DNA from: Neobacillus piezotolerans
Lineage (GTDB): Bacteria > Bacillota > Bacilli > Bacillales > Cytobacillaceae
DNA: 64,000 bases
Reading direction: 5' to 3'
NCBI RefSeq assembly: GCF_003362805.1
Contig: NZ_QNQT01000001.1
Coordinates: 992,001-1,056,000 of the forward strand
Part shown: in pieces, positions 24,875 to 34,296 of the stretch
Position numbering within the stretch: position 1 is the stretch's first letter
How the letters are laid out: each line of letters opens with the position of its first letter
Program-made: the position numbers and the translations under genes
The notes under the pieces: model-generated
Seen by the model: only the letters and a program-made list of their open reading frames with translations
What the model was told of the DNA's origin: nothing
Database searches by the model: none

Positions 24875-25091
24875 GAAAACCTCCCAGCGAGGATCAAGTC
24901 ACGCCAAACCTCACATCATCCTATTCCGGAATTTGGACAATAATACTTTTTGCGGCACAGTCGATTGCGGCCGGGACTTGAACAATCCACGATGCCGCAG
25001 GGTTTCTGGCGGAGCAGGCGGTCGCAGACCAGGCAATTGGCTGTCCAGAATCTAATTTTACAGTCGCAGGAAGAAATGGCCATTAACAAAA

Positions 25092-25121
25092 ACGCCCAAA
25101 GCGGATTGATGCTTTGGGCGT
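25092..25121 (-). terminator. Terminator of the GNAT gene
   Basis: ACGCCCAAAGC and GCTTTGGGCGT form a perfect 11-bp stem with an 8-nt loop. On the minus strand it runs into TTTTTG. Confidence 0.88.
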
Positions 25122-25161
25122 ATTCCTTTTGGAAAAATAAGTCTCCATTACACAGTTAAAA

Positions 25162-25560
25162 CTAAACCCCCGACTGCCTGTCATAGTTCCTGAAAAGCAT
25201 CCCGTTCGATTTAAACATGCCGAACTTTTCATAATAGGGGACGAGGTCGTCTTCGCAGCAAAGGTCAATCATGTAGATGGTGCCGAGCTGGTCGAGCATC
25301 CGTTTCACGAGTTCCTGGCCAATGCCTTTTCCCTGGTACTCCGGCAGCACTTCGAGGAAGGGGATGTAGGCGGAAAGGACGCCGTCACTGATTGCCGTAA
25401 TAAAACCGACTACCTTCCCATCTTCCAGAGCAACCACAATATGGCTGCTGTTTTCAAGCAGCTTCAAGTGCGTTTCCGGGCTCGGCGGATTTGGCCAGCC
25501 AACGAAAAAACCGTGCAGCATTTCGTGTGTTACACCATCAATCGTAGTTTTATAAATCAT
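25162..25560 (-). CDS. GNAT-family N-acetyltransferase
   Basis: A 132-residue protein covering one GNAT fold. The acetyl-CoA pyrophosphate loop is V-L-P-E-Y-Q-G-K-G-I-G-Q-E-L-V (about 73-87), preceded by the central strand and followed by I-Y-M-I-D-L-C-C and Y-Y-E-K-F-G-M-F. It would transfer an acetyl group from acetyl-CoA to an amine; the acceptor cannot be told. Start ATG 25560 with CAGGAGTTG upstream. Monocistronic, with its own terminator. Confidence 0.88.
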   Translation of the reverse strand: MIYKTTIDGVTHEMLHGFFVGWPNPPSPETHLKLLENSSHIVVALEDGKVVGFITAISDGVLSAYIPFLEVLPEYQGKGIGQELVKRMLDQLGTIYMIDLCCEDDLVPYYEKFGMFKSNGMLFRNYDRQSGV

Positions 25561-26273
25561 TTTATCAACTCCTGTTTTTTTAAAAAAATGACTGGGAAGT
25601 TGATAAAATCAATTGTAAAGTAACAAAGCTATGCCTCCAAACATTATGTGCTATACTATCCAATTCGCCATCGAACAAAAAGTTCCTGCTATATTTAAAG
25701 GTTTGAAGACTAAGGAAATACGAGTATATCCTGTACTCCTGGGAAACCAACCTTGAATCGCTATCAAATCTCAATTCAAGGCTATTTTTTAGTTATATTC
25801 ATTTACCTAATTGATTTGTATATTTTTGTTTAATAATCTAAAGATCCTTAAACCTAATTGGAGTCAAAAGTTCATCGGGGTTTTTCAAATCACAGTTCAA
25901 TATCTCTTTGATCTTTCAATTCGGTATATTAGTGTGTATTTCGATGCAAAAACATCTCCTTAGGAAGTTACAATTTCTTGTTTTATTCAAAGTGGGCAAC
26001 TATTATGGAATATATGAAATTGACTGCAGATTCAACCCTTGTTGGACATGCACTTGCGTAAGCATTTACAGGGTGAAAATAAAAGTGTTCTCAAGATGGT
26101 GAAGGTAGAGCAGAAAGAATATTGTAATATGTTTGAGTACTACCAACAGTAAAATAAATATAAAGAATGATTCTCCGTGCTGTTCATAACAATGCCGGAT
26201 GAATTTTTTTCAGAAAGTTTTTCCAATCATGTTTTGATGAACAACGTTAAATGAATAAGAGGAGATAATAAAG
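25561..26273. other. Gene-free stretch of about 710 bp
   Basis: No supported gene. It holds one terminator-like hairpin (CCTTGAAT at about 25753 with ATTCAAGG near 25781, then TTTTTT) with a short open frame in front of it that could be the tail of a lost gene. The rest is AT-rich with no convincing ribosome site until AGAGGAG before the ankyrin gene. Confidence 0.5.
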
Positions 26274-27437
26274 ATGAAAACAGAAACAGTAAATCAACTA
26301 GTGATTCATGCAAGTGAACAAGGAGATGCTGAAGCTGTCCGTCAACTTTTGGCTGAAGGGGCAAGTGTTGAATATAAGGATGCGGATGGCCGTACTGCTT
26401 TAATGGCAGCTACCCAGAAAAACCAGATCGGAGTTGTAAAAGTCCTTTTGGAAGCTGGAAGTGATGTCAACGCTAGAGACATTACACTATTAACTCCTTT
26501 TATTTGTTCTGGAGCAAATGGGTTCCACGAAATTTTAAGCTTGTTGCTGGATTATGGAGCTGACCTGAAGAGTGTAAATCGGTTCGGAGGAACAGCGTTA
26601 CTGCCATCCAGTGAAAAAGGTTATTTGAAAACAGTTCAAAGATGTTTGGACGCTGGAATTCCAGTCAACCATGCCAATGATTTGGGATGGACCGCATTAC
26701 TAGAGTCCGTTATTTTAGGGAATGGCGGACGTTTGTATTCGGATGTCATCGAATTGCTCGTTGAAGCTGGGGCAGATGTCCATTTACCCGATCGTGATGG
26801 AAAGTCATCGTTGCAGCATGCAATCGATTTAAAACAGGAAAAGGTCGTTCGTATTTTAACGAAAGAATATGTTGAAACGAATGAGGCGATTAAACAAGGT
26901 AAATTGTTAGCCAGGGCCGACCAGTATGAGGAAGCGATTGGAGTAATCGAAAAAGCTCTCGAAAGCGATTCGCAAAATGCAGATTTAATCTACTATAAAG
27001 GGCATTTTCTACAAGAATTAAAGAGATTTGAAGAGGCACTGCAACAGTATCAACAGGCATTGGCCATTAATCCGACTGACCTGGATTTCTATTTTTACAC
27101 AGCAAATTGCTTGCGGCTGATGAAAAAACCAGGAGAAGCCTTGGCGGAATACAATAAAGCAGTTGCCTTGGATCCGGAAGAAACGTTCTATCTATACCAT
27201 AAATCCAATTATCTAAGAGAGCTTGGCAAACATGAAGAGGCAGTGCAGGCCATGAATAAACTTTTAGCTCTTCAGCCGCACCGCTACGATTTCTCCTTCC
27301 ATAAAGCGAACAGTTTACGTTCCTTGGGAAGGCATGAGGAAGCGATTGAGGCTATTGAAAATGCAATTAAGCATGATCCGAAGAATCCTTTATATCATAC
27401 CCATAAGCAAAAATCGCTTGAATTGCTAGGAAAATAA
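26274..27437 (+). CDS. Ankyrin-repeat and TPR-repeat fusion protein
   Basis: A 387-residue protein with two scaffold types in one chain. Residues about 8-200 are five ankyrin repeats (for example D-G-R-T-A-L-M-A-A-T and A-G-S-D-V-N-A-R-D). Residues about 210-385 are five tetratricopeptide repeats at a 34-residue step (repeated R-x-E-E-A-x-x-x-x-x-A-L-x-x-x-P). Both are protein-protein binding modules. There is no signal peptide or catalytic domain, so it should be a cytoplasmic adaptor; its partners are unknown. ATG 26274 follows AAGAGGAG. Monocistronic. Confidence 0.85.
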   Translation: MKTETVNQLVIHASEQGDAEAVRQLLAEGASVEYKDADGRTALMAATQKNQIGVVKVLLEAGSDVNARDITLLTPFICSGANGFHEILSLLLDYGADLKSVNRFGGTALLPSSEKGYLKTVQRCLDAGIPVNHANDLGWTALLESVILGNGGRLYSDVIELLVEAGADVHLPDRDGKSSLQHAIDLKQEKVVRILTKEYVETNEAIKQGKLLARADQYEEAIGVIEKALESDSQNADLIYYKGHFLQELKRFEEALQQYQQALAINPTDLDFYFYTANCLRLMKKPGEALAEYNKAVALDPEETFYLYHKSNYLRELGKHEEAVQAMNKLLALQPHRYDFSFHKANSLRSLGRHEEAIEAIENAIKHDPKNPLYHTHKQKSLELLGK

Positions 27438-27551
27438 AAGATAGAAGCAACCAGGGTTTAAGTTTTTTTAGAGAACAACGGTTCACGAGTGATTATCACA
27501 AATCCAGAAAGCTAGTGAATAGTACGAACGCTGTTGCAAAGAACCGATATA

Positions 27552-27585
27552 GTAAAAATGGATTGTCCATTAACAGACAATCCAT
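27552..27585 (-). terminator. Terminator of the PPOX gene
   Basis: ATGGATTGTC and GACAATCCAT form a perfect 10-bp stem around an 8-nt loop. On the minus strand it is followed by TTTTTAC. Confidence 0.82.
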
Positions 27586-27597
27586 CTCCGTTCTTTG

Positions 27598-28083
27598 TTA
27601 TTCTAGTTCAATCGTTTCATTTACATCCGCCGATTTGCCGCTTTTCCCTGTCATGCGCTTATACATGAATGCGATTTTCTTCACAAAATTGCCTGTTTCC
27701 CAGTATTCGGCTGCTTCCGCTTTAACCTTGATCAAGACTACATCAGGATCATCATAAGAGGTTTGCATGATCATCTCATTTGCTTTGCTCCACAATTCCT
27801 TTTTCTTGTTTAAATCCTCAATAATCTCCGCTTTTCCACGGACGGAAACATACGATTTGCCCGCATAAGTCACATTCACATCTTGTTCATTTAAAATTTC
27901 TTCATATTTATTAGTCTCTTTTTTCGTGAAAAACCACAAGTCGCCATCAAACTCTACTTCTTGTGTTTTCATAGGGCGTGAAACAAGACCTTCATCCGTT
28001 ACCGTCGTCAGCATGGCTGTGTCTACGTCTTCTATTAATTCCCTTAATGTTTCCATTTCTTCTTTTTTCAGCATATTAGACAT
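27598..28083 (-). CDS. General-stress, pyridoxamine 5'-phosphate oxidase-like protein
   Basis: A 161-residue flavin-binding split-barrel protein of the PPOX/general stress protein 26 type. Landmarks are the first strand A-M-L-T-T-V, R-P-M-K-T-Q-E-V-E-F-D-G-D-L-W-F-F-T near 40, and Y-V-S-V-R-G-K-A near 85. These proteins bind FMN and are often under sigma-B control. ATG 28083 follows CGAGGTG by six bases. Gene context gives no substrate. Confidence 0.88.
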   Translation of the reverse strand: MSNMLKKEEMETLRELIEDVDTAMLTTVTDEGLVSRPMKTQEVEFDGDLWFFTKKETNKYEEILNEQDVNVTYAGKSYVSVRGKAEIIEDLNKKKELWSKANEMIMQTSYDDPDVVLIKVKAEAAEYWETGNFVKKIAFMYKRMTGKSGKSADVNETIELE

Positions 28084-28335
28084 TCCTGACACCTCGTTTT
28101 AATGGATTATAGAGGTATAGTACCCTTTAGATCTGCTTTTAAGCCGGTAAAGGATAACTGGATTGGGAGCTTTACAATAAACTCAAAATGAACTTTTTTA
28201 AGAAAGTTGGTTAAGCTCCGTTTCAAAGATGTAATATCTGAATTTTCGGATTATAATATTGAACTATAGGATTGAAATAGAGTACCAAACACCGCTTTTT
28301 TAAAAACAATAATGAATCCAAGGAGGTTGTACGAA

Positions 28336-29985
28336 TTGGCTGAGCTAATGAACATTTCAATCGGCAAGCTGCTCGAGGAAACCGCGGCAAGGCAGCCGGA
28401 GCGTGATGCAGTTGTTTATCCGGACAGGGGGTTGCGCTATACATACGGCGAGTTCGAAAAACTGTGCCGGGACGTTGCGAAGGGATTGATGAAGCTTGGA
28501 ATCGAAATGGGGGAGCATGTGGCCATCTGGGCGACGAATCGGCCGGAATGGGTGACGGCACAGTACGCTACCGGAAAAATGGGAGCCGTCCTCGTCACCG
28601 TCAACACGAGCTACCGGACCGCGGAACTCGAATACCTCCTGAAACAGTCGGATTCGACAACCTTGATCCTGATGGAAAATTACCGGGACGCCTCCTACAT
28701 CGACATGCTCTATGAAATCGTACCCGAATTGAAAACATCGGAGCCAGGGAAGCTGAAGTCGAAGAACCTTCCTTTTTTAAAAAATGTCATCGTACTCGGC
28801 GACAACCGCTATCCGGGGATGCTGCACTGGGACGATATCCTTGCGTTGAAGGACGAAGTGTCCGACGAGGAACTCGACAAGCGAATGTCAGAGCTCGATC
28901 CGGATGACCCGATTAACATGCAGTACACATCCGGAACGACCGGGTTCCCAAAAGGCGTCATGTTGACGCATAACAACCTCGTCAATAACGGTGTCAACAT
29001 CGCCGAGTGCATGAAGCTGACAGCTGATGACCGGCTTTGCATCCCGGTGCCGTTTTTCCATTGCTTTGGCTGCGTCATCGGCACGCTTGCTTGCGTTTCG
29101 GTAGGGGCAACGATGGTCCCTGTCCAGGAGTTCGACCCGAAAAAGGTGCTTGAAGCGGTCGAAAAGGAACGCTGCACCGCGCTGCATGGCGTCCCAACAA
29201 TGTTTATTGCCGAACTGAATCATCCCGATTTTGAAAAATACGACCTCTCGAGCCTCCGGACAGGTGTCATGGCGGGGTCCAATTGCCCAATCGAAGTCAT
29301 GAAAGCTGTCATCGAAAAAATGGGCGCATCAGAAATCACCATTTGCTACGGCCAGACGGAAGCATCACCAGTCATCACACAAACGCGGACGGACGACCCG
29401 ATTGAACTGCGCGTTTCCTCGGTCGGCAAAGCGCTGCCGAACGTCGAAGTGAGAATCGTCGACCCGGTAACGAACGAAGAAGTGCCGTACGGGGAGCAGG
29501 GCGAATTGTGCACGCGCGGTTACCATGTCATGAAAGGCTATTACAAAAATCCCGAAGCGACGGCCGAGGCAATCGACAAGGACGGATGGCTGCACACAGG
29601 CGACCTAGCCGTCATGGATGAAAACGGCTACTGCCGGGTCACCGGCCGCCTCAAGGACATGATCATCCGAGGTGGCGAAAACATTTACCCGCGCGAAATC
29701 GAGGAATTCCTCTACCAGCACCCGGCCGTGCTTGACGTCCAAATCGTCGGAGTTCCCGACGAAAAATTCGGTGAAGAAGTGATGGCCTGGATCCAGCTTA
29801 AGGAGGGACAAACCGCGACAGTAGATGAAATCCGCGAATTCTGCCTTGGAAAAATCGCCCGTTACAAGGTGCCGAGGTATATTGAATTCTGCGAATCGTT
29901 CCCGACAACGGCGTCAGGAAAGATTCAGAAGTACAAACTGAGGAAAATGGCGGAGGAACTGGTATTAGAAAGCGGCAAAAAGTAA
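28336..29985 (+). CDS. AMP-forming acyl-CoA synthetase
   Basis: A 549-residue ANL-superfamily enzyme that activates a carboxylic acid with ATP and couples it to CoA. Motifs: the phosphate loop Y-T-S-G-T-T-G-F-P-K-G (about 196), Y-G-Q-T-E-A-S near 338, the hinge region T-G-D-L and G-R-L-K-D-M-I-I-R-G-G-E-N-I-Y-P near 445, and the catalytic Lys in T-A-S-G-K-I-Q-K-Y near 530. TTG 28336 follows AAGGAGG; ATG 28312 would place that ribosome site inside the gene. The profile fits medium- or branched-chain substrates, but this is inference. It may be followed in the same mRNA by the two small genes downstream. Confidence 0.9.
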   Translation: MAELMNISIGKLLEETAARQPERDAVVYPDRGLRYTYGEFEKLCRDVAKGLMKLGIEMGEHVAIWATNRPEWVTAQYATGKMGAVLVTVNTSYRTAELEYLLKQSDSTTLILMENYRDASYIDMLYEIVPELKTSEPGKLKSKNLPFLKNVIVLGDNRYPGMLHWDDILALKDEVSDEELDKRMSELDPDDPINMQYTSGTTGFPKGVMLTHNNLVNNGVNIAECMKLTADDRLCIPVPFFHCFGCVIGTLACVSVGATMVPVQEFDPKKVLEAVEKERCTALHGVPTMFIAELNHPDFEKYDLSSLRTGVMAGSNCPIEVMKAVIEKMGASEITICYGQTEASPVITQTRTDDPIELRVSSVGKALPNVEVRIVDPVTNEEVPYGEQGELCTRGYHVMKGYYKNPEATAEAIDKDGWLHTGDLAVMDENGYCRVTGRLKDMIIRGGENIYPREIEEFLYQHPAVLDVQIVGVPDEKFGEEVMAWIQLKEGQTATVDEIREFCLGKIARYKVPRYIEFCESFPTTASGKIQKYKLRKMAEELVLESGKK

Positions 29986-30006
29986 CGGGGAACAACTGGA
30001 GGATGC

Positions 30007-30276
30007 ATGCAGACCCTAATTCAAATCCTAGGTGGAATCATCACAGGGTTTTTCCTGTTCTATTTTATGGGGATCGAGCAGGTTAAACCCCTTACATATT
30101 TGTTCGACTATATTAATTCAACGCTCTTTTATATCCTGACAGCATGCGGAATCGCGTTGTTATTCATGACTGTTTTCCGTAAACTTAAGGCGTTCGGGTT
30201 GAGTATTTCGGCAACCATGATTTTGTTGCTTCTCATTTTGTATATAGCACTTAATACGGGAACGATGGGGTTTTAA
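30007..30276 (+). CDS. Small membrane protein
   Basis: An 89-residue protein with three membrane helices (about 4-22, 36-56, 66-84). ATG 30007 follows CTGGAGG. It lies 21 bp after the acyl-CoA synthetase gene, with no terminator between, so it is probably cotranscribed. No family recognised. Confidence 0.75.
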   Translation: MQTLIQILGGIITGFFLFYFMGIEQVKPLTYLFDYINSTLFYILTACGIALLFMTVFRKLKAFGLSISATMILLLLILYIALNTGTMGF

Positions 30277-30303
30277 GATTCAAGAGTTGGTTGGAGGACT
30301 AAT

Positions 30304-30768
30304 TTGAAAAAACTTCGTGGAAAGAAAAGATACATCCGAAATCTGTGGAAGGAAGTCAACACTTGTGACTTAAAGCTCGATCATGAGTCATGGTTTGACT
30401 TCTGGCATGTCCACCTTGATTTTTTTGGAGTTGGGAAAAATAGTTTGAAAATAAGAAGGGAGCATATCAAAGCCCATGTAGCTCTATACAATAGGTTGCT
30501 TAAGCAGCTTGAAGGATTCGAAAAGCCTTACCAAGCATGGATTTGTATTCACGAACAAGATCCTATATCTGACGCGGTTTATGTTCATACGCCAAATCCA
30601 AATGACGACTATTTCCCGCATCAGATTCAAGGGTTGCACTGGAATTGTAAGCTGCCAAATACTTTTAAGGATTTAATTGACCTTGATAAATTTGATGTTG
30701 CTTATAAAAAATCAGAGTATGAGGAAGTTTATTTCATCCAGTCAAAAGAACAAGGTATTAAATTGTAA
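30304..30768 (+). CDS. Conserved hypothetical cytoplasmic protein
   Basis: A 154-residue soluble protein rich in Trp and His, with the block W-F-D-F-W-H-V-H-L-D-F-F-G-V-G (about 35-49) and a second block V-Y-V-H-T-P-N-P-N (about 93-101). I have seen this pattern in Bacillaceae proteins of unknown role, some placed near toxin-immunity loci, but cannot name the family. TTG 30304 follows TTGGAGG. It ends at a terminator. Confidence 0.75.
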   Translation: MKKLRGKKRYIRNLWKEVNTCDLKLDHESWFDFWHVHLDFFGVGKNSLKIRREHIKAHVALYNRLLKQLEGFEKPYQAWICIHEQDPISDAVYVHTPNPNDDYFPHQIQGLHWNCKLPNTFKDLIDLDKFDVAYKKSEYEEVYFIQSKEQGIKL

Positions 30769-30780
30769 TGGCCTGCTAAA

Positions 30781-30824
30781 AGTGGAAAGGGAACCCTTTG
30801 AACTGAAGGGTTCCACTATTTTTG
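30781..30824 (+). terminator. Terminator after the acyl-CoA synthetase unit
   Basis: GGAACCCTT pairs with AAGGGTTCC around TGAACTG, followed by ACTATTTTTG. Confidence 0.82.
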
Positions 30825-30851
30825 TCTATTTATCAGAATAAACCACTTCTT

Positions 30852-31469
30852 TTATGGAGCTGTGCTTTTGACTAATGTCATATAGCCCACTTGCTTTTTC
30901 GGAGTAATGGCTGTGCCGCTGTGATGGTCCCGTCCCCAAAAAGAGTTCCGGGTTACATCCCAATACGTGTCACTGCCATAGATTCTGAAACTATACCATT
31001 CAAAAATATACTCAACGACGCCGTCACATCTCATCGAAGAAACTTCACTGGGATCGACCCAAGTACCAGAACTTCCTGTGTCATAATATACTTGGTATGC
31101 GACATTATAGGTTATATTTTCAGTTCTTAAATTTCTGCCCATCGAAACGAACAAATCACGTTCCGACGTAGTGGGTGCCCGATTGGGCCTGTAAACCCCT
31201 TTGAAATTATTTCCCTTCATAAAGTTGCTCCAACTATCCCAGCTTACAACACTCCCTGATCCAGGCGCATGTAAAACGGGAAGAGAAGTAGTATCCCTAT
31301 AGGGGTCATCCATCATTCCAGCGTGCCAATCATACCCATAAAATACGCCATCCCGGTAGATTGCATATCCCTGATACCCGGTAGCGGCTTCGGCGTTCGT
31401 TGAAAACATTGGGGCCAACAAGACTAATGTGAAAAGGAAAACAGCCATTTTCCGAATTTGTTTTTTCAT
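30852..31469 (-). CDS. Secreted protein with permuted papain-like His...Cys arrangement
   Basis: A 205-residue exported protein. Signal peptide 1-28 (A-E-A-A cleavage). The mature part opens with Y-Q-G-Y-A-I-Y-R-D-G-V, then D-W-H-A-G near 49, and much later M-R-C-D-G-V-V-E-Y near 145. A His first and a Cys-Asp-Gly at the start of a helix later is the order seen in circularly permuted NlpC/P60 (YiiX-like) amidases. I infer that fold, with H and C as the likely catalytic pair. ATG 31469 follows GAGGTG by seven bases. It lies 20 bp after the next gene upstream on the same strand, forming a two-gene operon. Confidence 0.7.
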   Translation of the reverse strand: MKKQIRKMAVFLFTLVLLAPMFSTNAEAATGYQGYAIYRDGVFYGYDWHAGMMDDPYRDTTSLPVLHAPGSGSVVSWDSWSNFMKGNNFKGVYRPNRAPTTSERDLFVSMGRNLRTENITYNVAYQVYYDTGSSGTWVDPSEVSSMRCDGVVEYIFEWYSFRIYGSDTYWDVTRNSFWGRDHHSGTAITPKKQVGYMTLVKSTAP

Positions 31470-31488
31470 TTTTTTCACCTCGCATTTT

Positions 31489-32562
31489 TTAGTTTTTATC
31501 GAGCCATTTCTCATTTCCTTTTACTCCTTGTTCTTTCATTAAATTGATGGCGTCTTTCGCTTCCTGTTTCAACTGTGGATTTTTTACTGTTTTCATTGCG
31601 TTTTCAAGCGCCTCTGCCAAATCAACAATGGGATACAGCTTCATTGCTTCAACGGCCACCTTAATATCTGATTCTGTTGGATTTGTTTGCAGCATTTTCT
31701 TTAATGTGGCGAAGTTTTGGTCAATCGCAAATACCTTCAGCTCCCGGTCAACAGAATTGCTTTCAATGATTTTTTTCATGGCCTTTTCACTTTGCAAATC
31801 AGACACAGCAAAGAAAGCGGAATCTTTCAGATAGCCATCGTTACTCGTTTCGATTAGGTTAAAACTTATGTTTAAGAAGTCTTCTTCTGCCTTCGAGTCA
31901 TTGTTCGGGGTAGGGGATTGCTTTTTCAAATACTTGGCTGTGGATTTTAGCGCGGCGGAAACTTTATCTTTTGGGGCAACGTTAAGATTGGAAAGGATTT
32001 CACTTGAAATGGTGTAGGCTTCTTTTGCATTCGTTTTGCTTAGCTGCTTTAAGCTATGGAAGGCGACGAGGGCATCATCCTTTGCGATTAATTCTTTTAA
32101 GAGAGGAACGTCCTTCCCTGAAAAGTTCGCCCCAGCCACGATTTTCGTCTTTACCCTTTCGTTAACATCAGGGCTTTTAAGGAGCTCTTTCATTTCTTCT
32201 GTAATCGGTTCTTTTTCATGTTTGTGAAGGTATAAGTCAACCATTGCCTCCCTGGTTTTATCTGCTTTGTTTTTGTCTTTAATGATTTTTACTAACTGTG
32301 AATCCTGGACTTTATTTTTCTTTTCAAAAAGCGCTGCAACAAAAGGCATTAATTTATCATCTGTTTCTTCTGTTGAAGCAATGGCATCAATTTCTTCAAT
32401 GAGCTGTTCTGTGTCCAGCGATTGCAACTCTGATTCAACGCTTTCCTCATTCATAGCCAAGTATTTCTGAAGAGTGTTACTTTTTGCTGCCGCCACACCA
32501 GCCGATATGACTAGCGACAAAGCTGCAATCAGCAAACCAATGACCTTGATTTTTCGACCCAT
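31489..32562 (-). CDS. Secreted HEAT-like helical-repeat protein
   Basis: A 357-residue exported protein. Signal peptide 1-26 (A-A-A-K cleavage), then an entirely helical, Lys/Glu-rich mature part with loosely repeated helix pairs, as in HEAT/armadillo scaffolds. There are no catalytic motifs. Start ATG 32562 with AAAGGAG upstream. It is the first gene of an operon with the permuted papain-like protein, so the two may work together outside the cell. No family name is offered. Confidence 0.72.
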   Translation of the reverse strand: MGRKIKVIGLLIAALSLVISAGVAAAKSNTLQKYLAMNEESVESELQSLDTEQLIEEIDAIASTEETDDKLMPFVAALFEKKNKVQDSQLVKIIKDKNKADKTREAMVDLYLHKHEKEPITEEMKELLKSPDVNERVKTKIVAGANFSGKDVPLLKELIAKDDALVAFHSLKQLSKTNAKEAYTISSEILSNLNVAPKDKVSAALKSTAKYLKKQSPTPNNDSKAEEDFLNISFNLIETSNDGYLKDSAFFAVSDLQSEKAMKKIIESNSVDRELKVFAIDQNFATLKKMLQTNPTESDIKVAVEAMKLYPIVDLAEALENAMKTVKNPQLKQEAKDAINLMKEQGVKGNEKWLDKN

Positions 32563-32802
32563 CTCATTTTCACTCCTTTAGTAAAATTTGGGATTGTCCC
32601 CGTATACATATTAATATTGAGGTAAATTTAAGAAATACTTCGAATTACCTAAATGAGGTTGGGAAAATCAATGGAAGCTTCTACTCAATGCTGGAATAAG
32701 TCAAAAAAACTAAAGTGAATGATTAACATATTTATCGGTTTTCATGCATTAATGATTTTAAAAGGTATTTGACGGTGAACTTGTTGATAGGGAGGGGAAA
32801 CG

Positions 32803-32955
32803 ATGACGACTTTGACGATTTTAGTAGTTTTTATAGTGGGATTGGCCGTTCTGGCAGTCGGCCTTATTGCCAAAAAAAGATGGCTTACATTGTTATCAAT
32901 TATTCCGCTTGTTGTTTCAGGCTGGCAATTCCTTCGTCTGTTTTTAATGGGTTGA
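32803..32955 (+). CDS. 50-residue membrane protein
   Basis: A short gene: ATG 32803 follows GGGAGGGG by five bases, and 50 codons run to TGA at 32953. The product is two membrane helices (about 3-21 and 28-46) joined by A-K-K-R-W. No family recognised. The strong ribosome site and clean frame support it. Confidence 0.65.
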   Translation: MTTLTILVVFIVGLAVLAVGLIAKKRWLTLLSIIPLVVSGWQFLRLFLMG

Positions 32956-33152
32956 TAAAGCGGTTTTTATTTTCCTATCCAAAGCAACTCCCATCCCCCT
33001 CTGATAATAGGTAAAATGAGAAATTAGTCCGGTTTTTTAGGGAGCTTAAATACATTTCTGGAATCAAAAGCAGATTCAAGAAAAGCCTATTTAAGATTAG
33101 TCTAAATTCCGAATTAATGAGTATTATTTTATAAGATAAGGAGGGGAATTTG

Positions 33153-34262
33153 GTGAAACCATTTGGAATCTTGGGCGTTGGCCAGGCAGGTGGCAATATT
33201 GCGGAGGCGGCATCGGCCTTGGGCTTTCCAACCGCACTTATCAATACGAACCAGCGTGACGGCATCGTCAATACGAGGGTTGAAAACAAGTATTTTGTTC
33301 CAGGGTACAACGGGGCCGGACAGGATCGGTCGATCGGTGCCAGGGCAGTACATGATCATTACAGGGAGATCGTAGAATTTGTTGAAAAGTCATTCAAAAA
33401 AGTAAAGTTCCTGTTTGTGGCATTCTCCACTGACGGTGGAACCGGGTCGGGGATGAGCCCGCTCCTGATTGAAATCCTGCTGAACCAGCTGCCAAAGCTG
33501 AAGGTAGGAGCGATTGCTGTCGTGCCTGAACGGAATGTCCTTGCTGGCAACCGGATCAATGCAGCGGAATGCCTTGAGGAACTTTCCAAAATTGAAGGGA
33601 TTTCATCCACCTTCCTGGTCGACAATGACCAGTTGCGCAGGACAAATCCCCAATCCAGCAAACAGCAAATTTACCGGGCTTCAAACCAGAAGGTTGTGGA
33701 AGCAATCAACCATGTCCTGCAAATAACCTTGAAAAGCTCCCTATACGGGAACTTCGATGAAACCGACCTTATGAATATCCTAAGCACACGAGGGGTAACT
33801 GTCATTTCCACAAGTACGGTGACAGATGCCAAAACAACTGCGGAAGTATCCCTTAAAATCCAGCAGTCATGGGCGAATTCGATTTTCTGCCCGGTTGAAT
33901 CGGCCGGCGTCATCCGAGCTGGATTGATTTATGAGGGACCTGAGAATGTCTCAAAATTGATTAACATCCCATCGATTTTCGAGCGGGTTGGGGAACCACT
34001 TGAACTGTTCGAAGGAACATATATCTCGGAAACAGACCCATCCATCACCACCATTCTCGCCGGACTTAGCTTCCCAACGCGGCGTCTCCAAGTGATGGAA
34101 GAGATGCTGAACAAGAACAGGGACCGTCTCCATGAACTGGTCCAAAAGGAATACACACAAAAATATGAGTCCAAAATCGGCTGGGCATCCAATCTAAAAG
34201 CCAGAAACAACTACAAGCCAACACGGACAGTCAATCAAAAACCGACAAAATCCAATAGCTGA
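33153..34262 (+). CDS. TubZ/FtsZ-like tubulin-superfamily GTPase
   Basis: A 369-residue protein with the tubulin fold. G-V-G-Q-A-G-G-N at 8-15 is the first GTP loop. D-G-G-T-G-S-G at 94-100 is the tubulin signature, with Asp for the first Gly. A C-terminal Lys/Arg-rich tail (about 345-369) resembles the one TubZ uses to contact TubR. TubZ proteins form filaments that move plasmids or phage DNA. This is not the division FtsZ: it is divergent and has no division genes near it. There is no TubR-like gene or iterated centromere nearby, so its role is open. GTG 33153 follows AAGGAGGGG by seven bases. Confidence 0.8.
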   Translation: MKPFGILGVGQAGGNIAEAASALGFPTALINTNQRDGIVNTRVENKYFVPGYNGAGQDRSIGARAVHDHYREIVEFVEKSFKKVKFLFVAFSTDGGTGSGMSPLLIEILLNQLPKLKVGAIAVVPERNVLAGNRINAAECLEELSKIEGISSTFLVDNDQLRRTNPQSSKQQIYRASNQKVVEAINHVLQITLKSSLYGNFDETDLMNILSTRGVTVISTSTVTDAKTTAEVSLKIQQSWANSIFCPVESAGVIRAGLIYEGPENVSKLINIPSIFERVGEPLELFEGTYISETDPSITTILAGLSFPTRRLQVMEEMLNKNRDRLHELVQKEYTQKYESKIGWASNLKARNNYKPTRTVNQKPTKSNS

Positions 34263-34265
34263 ATT

Positions 34266-34296
34266 AGACACTGGGCCTTCCCGGTGTCTTTTTTTT
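34266..34296 (+). terminator. Terminator of the TubZ-like gene
   Basis: GACACTGGG and CCCGGTGTC pair around CCTT, followed by eight T. Confidence 0.88.

Noticed and set aside
33153-34262. The tubulin-like gene as the division gene ftsZ
   Set aside because: The signature is D-G-G-T-G-S-G and not G-G-G-T-G-T/S-G, the C-terminal FtsA/ZipA-binding tail is absent, and there are no division genes around it.
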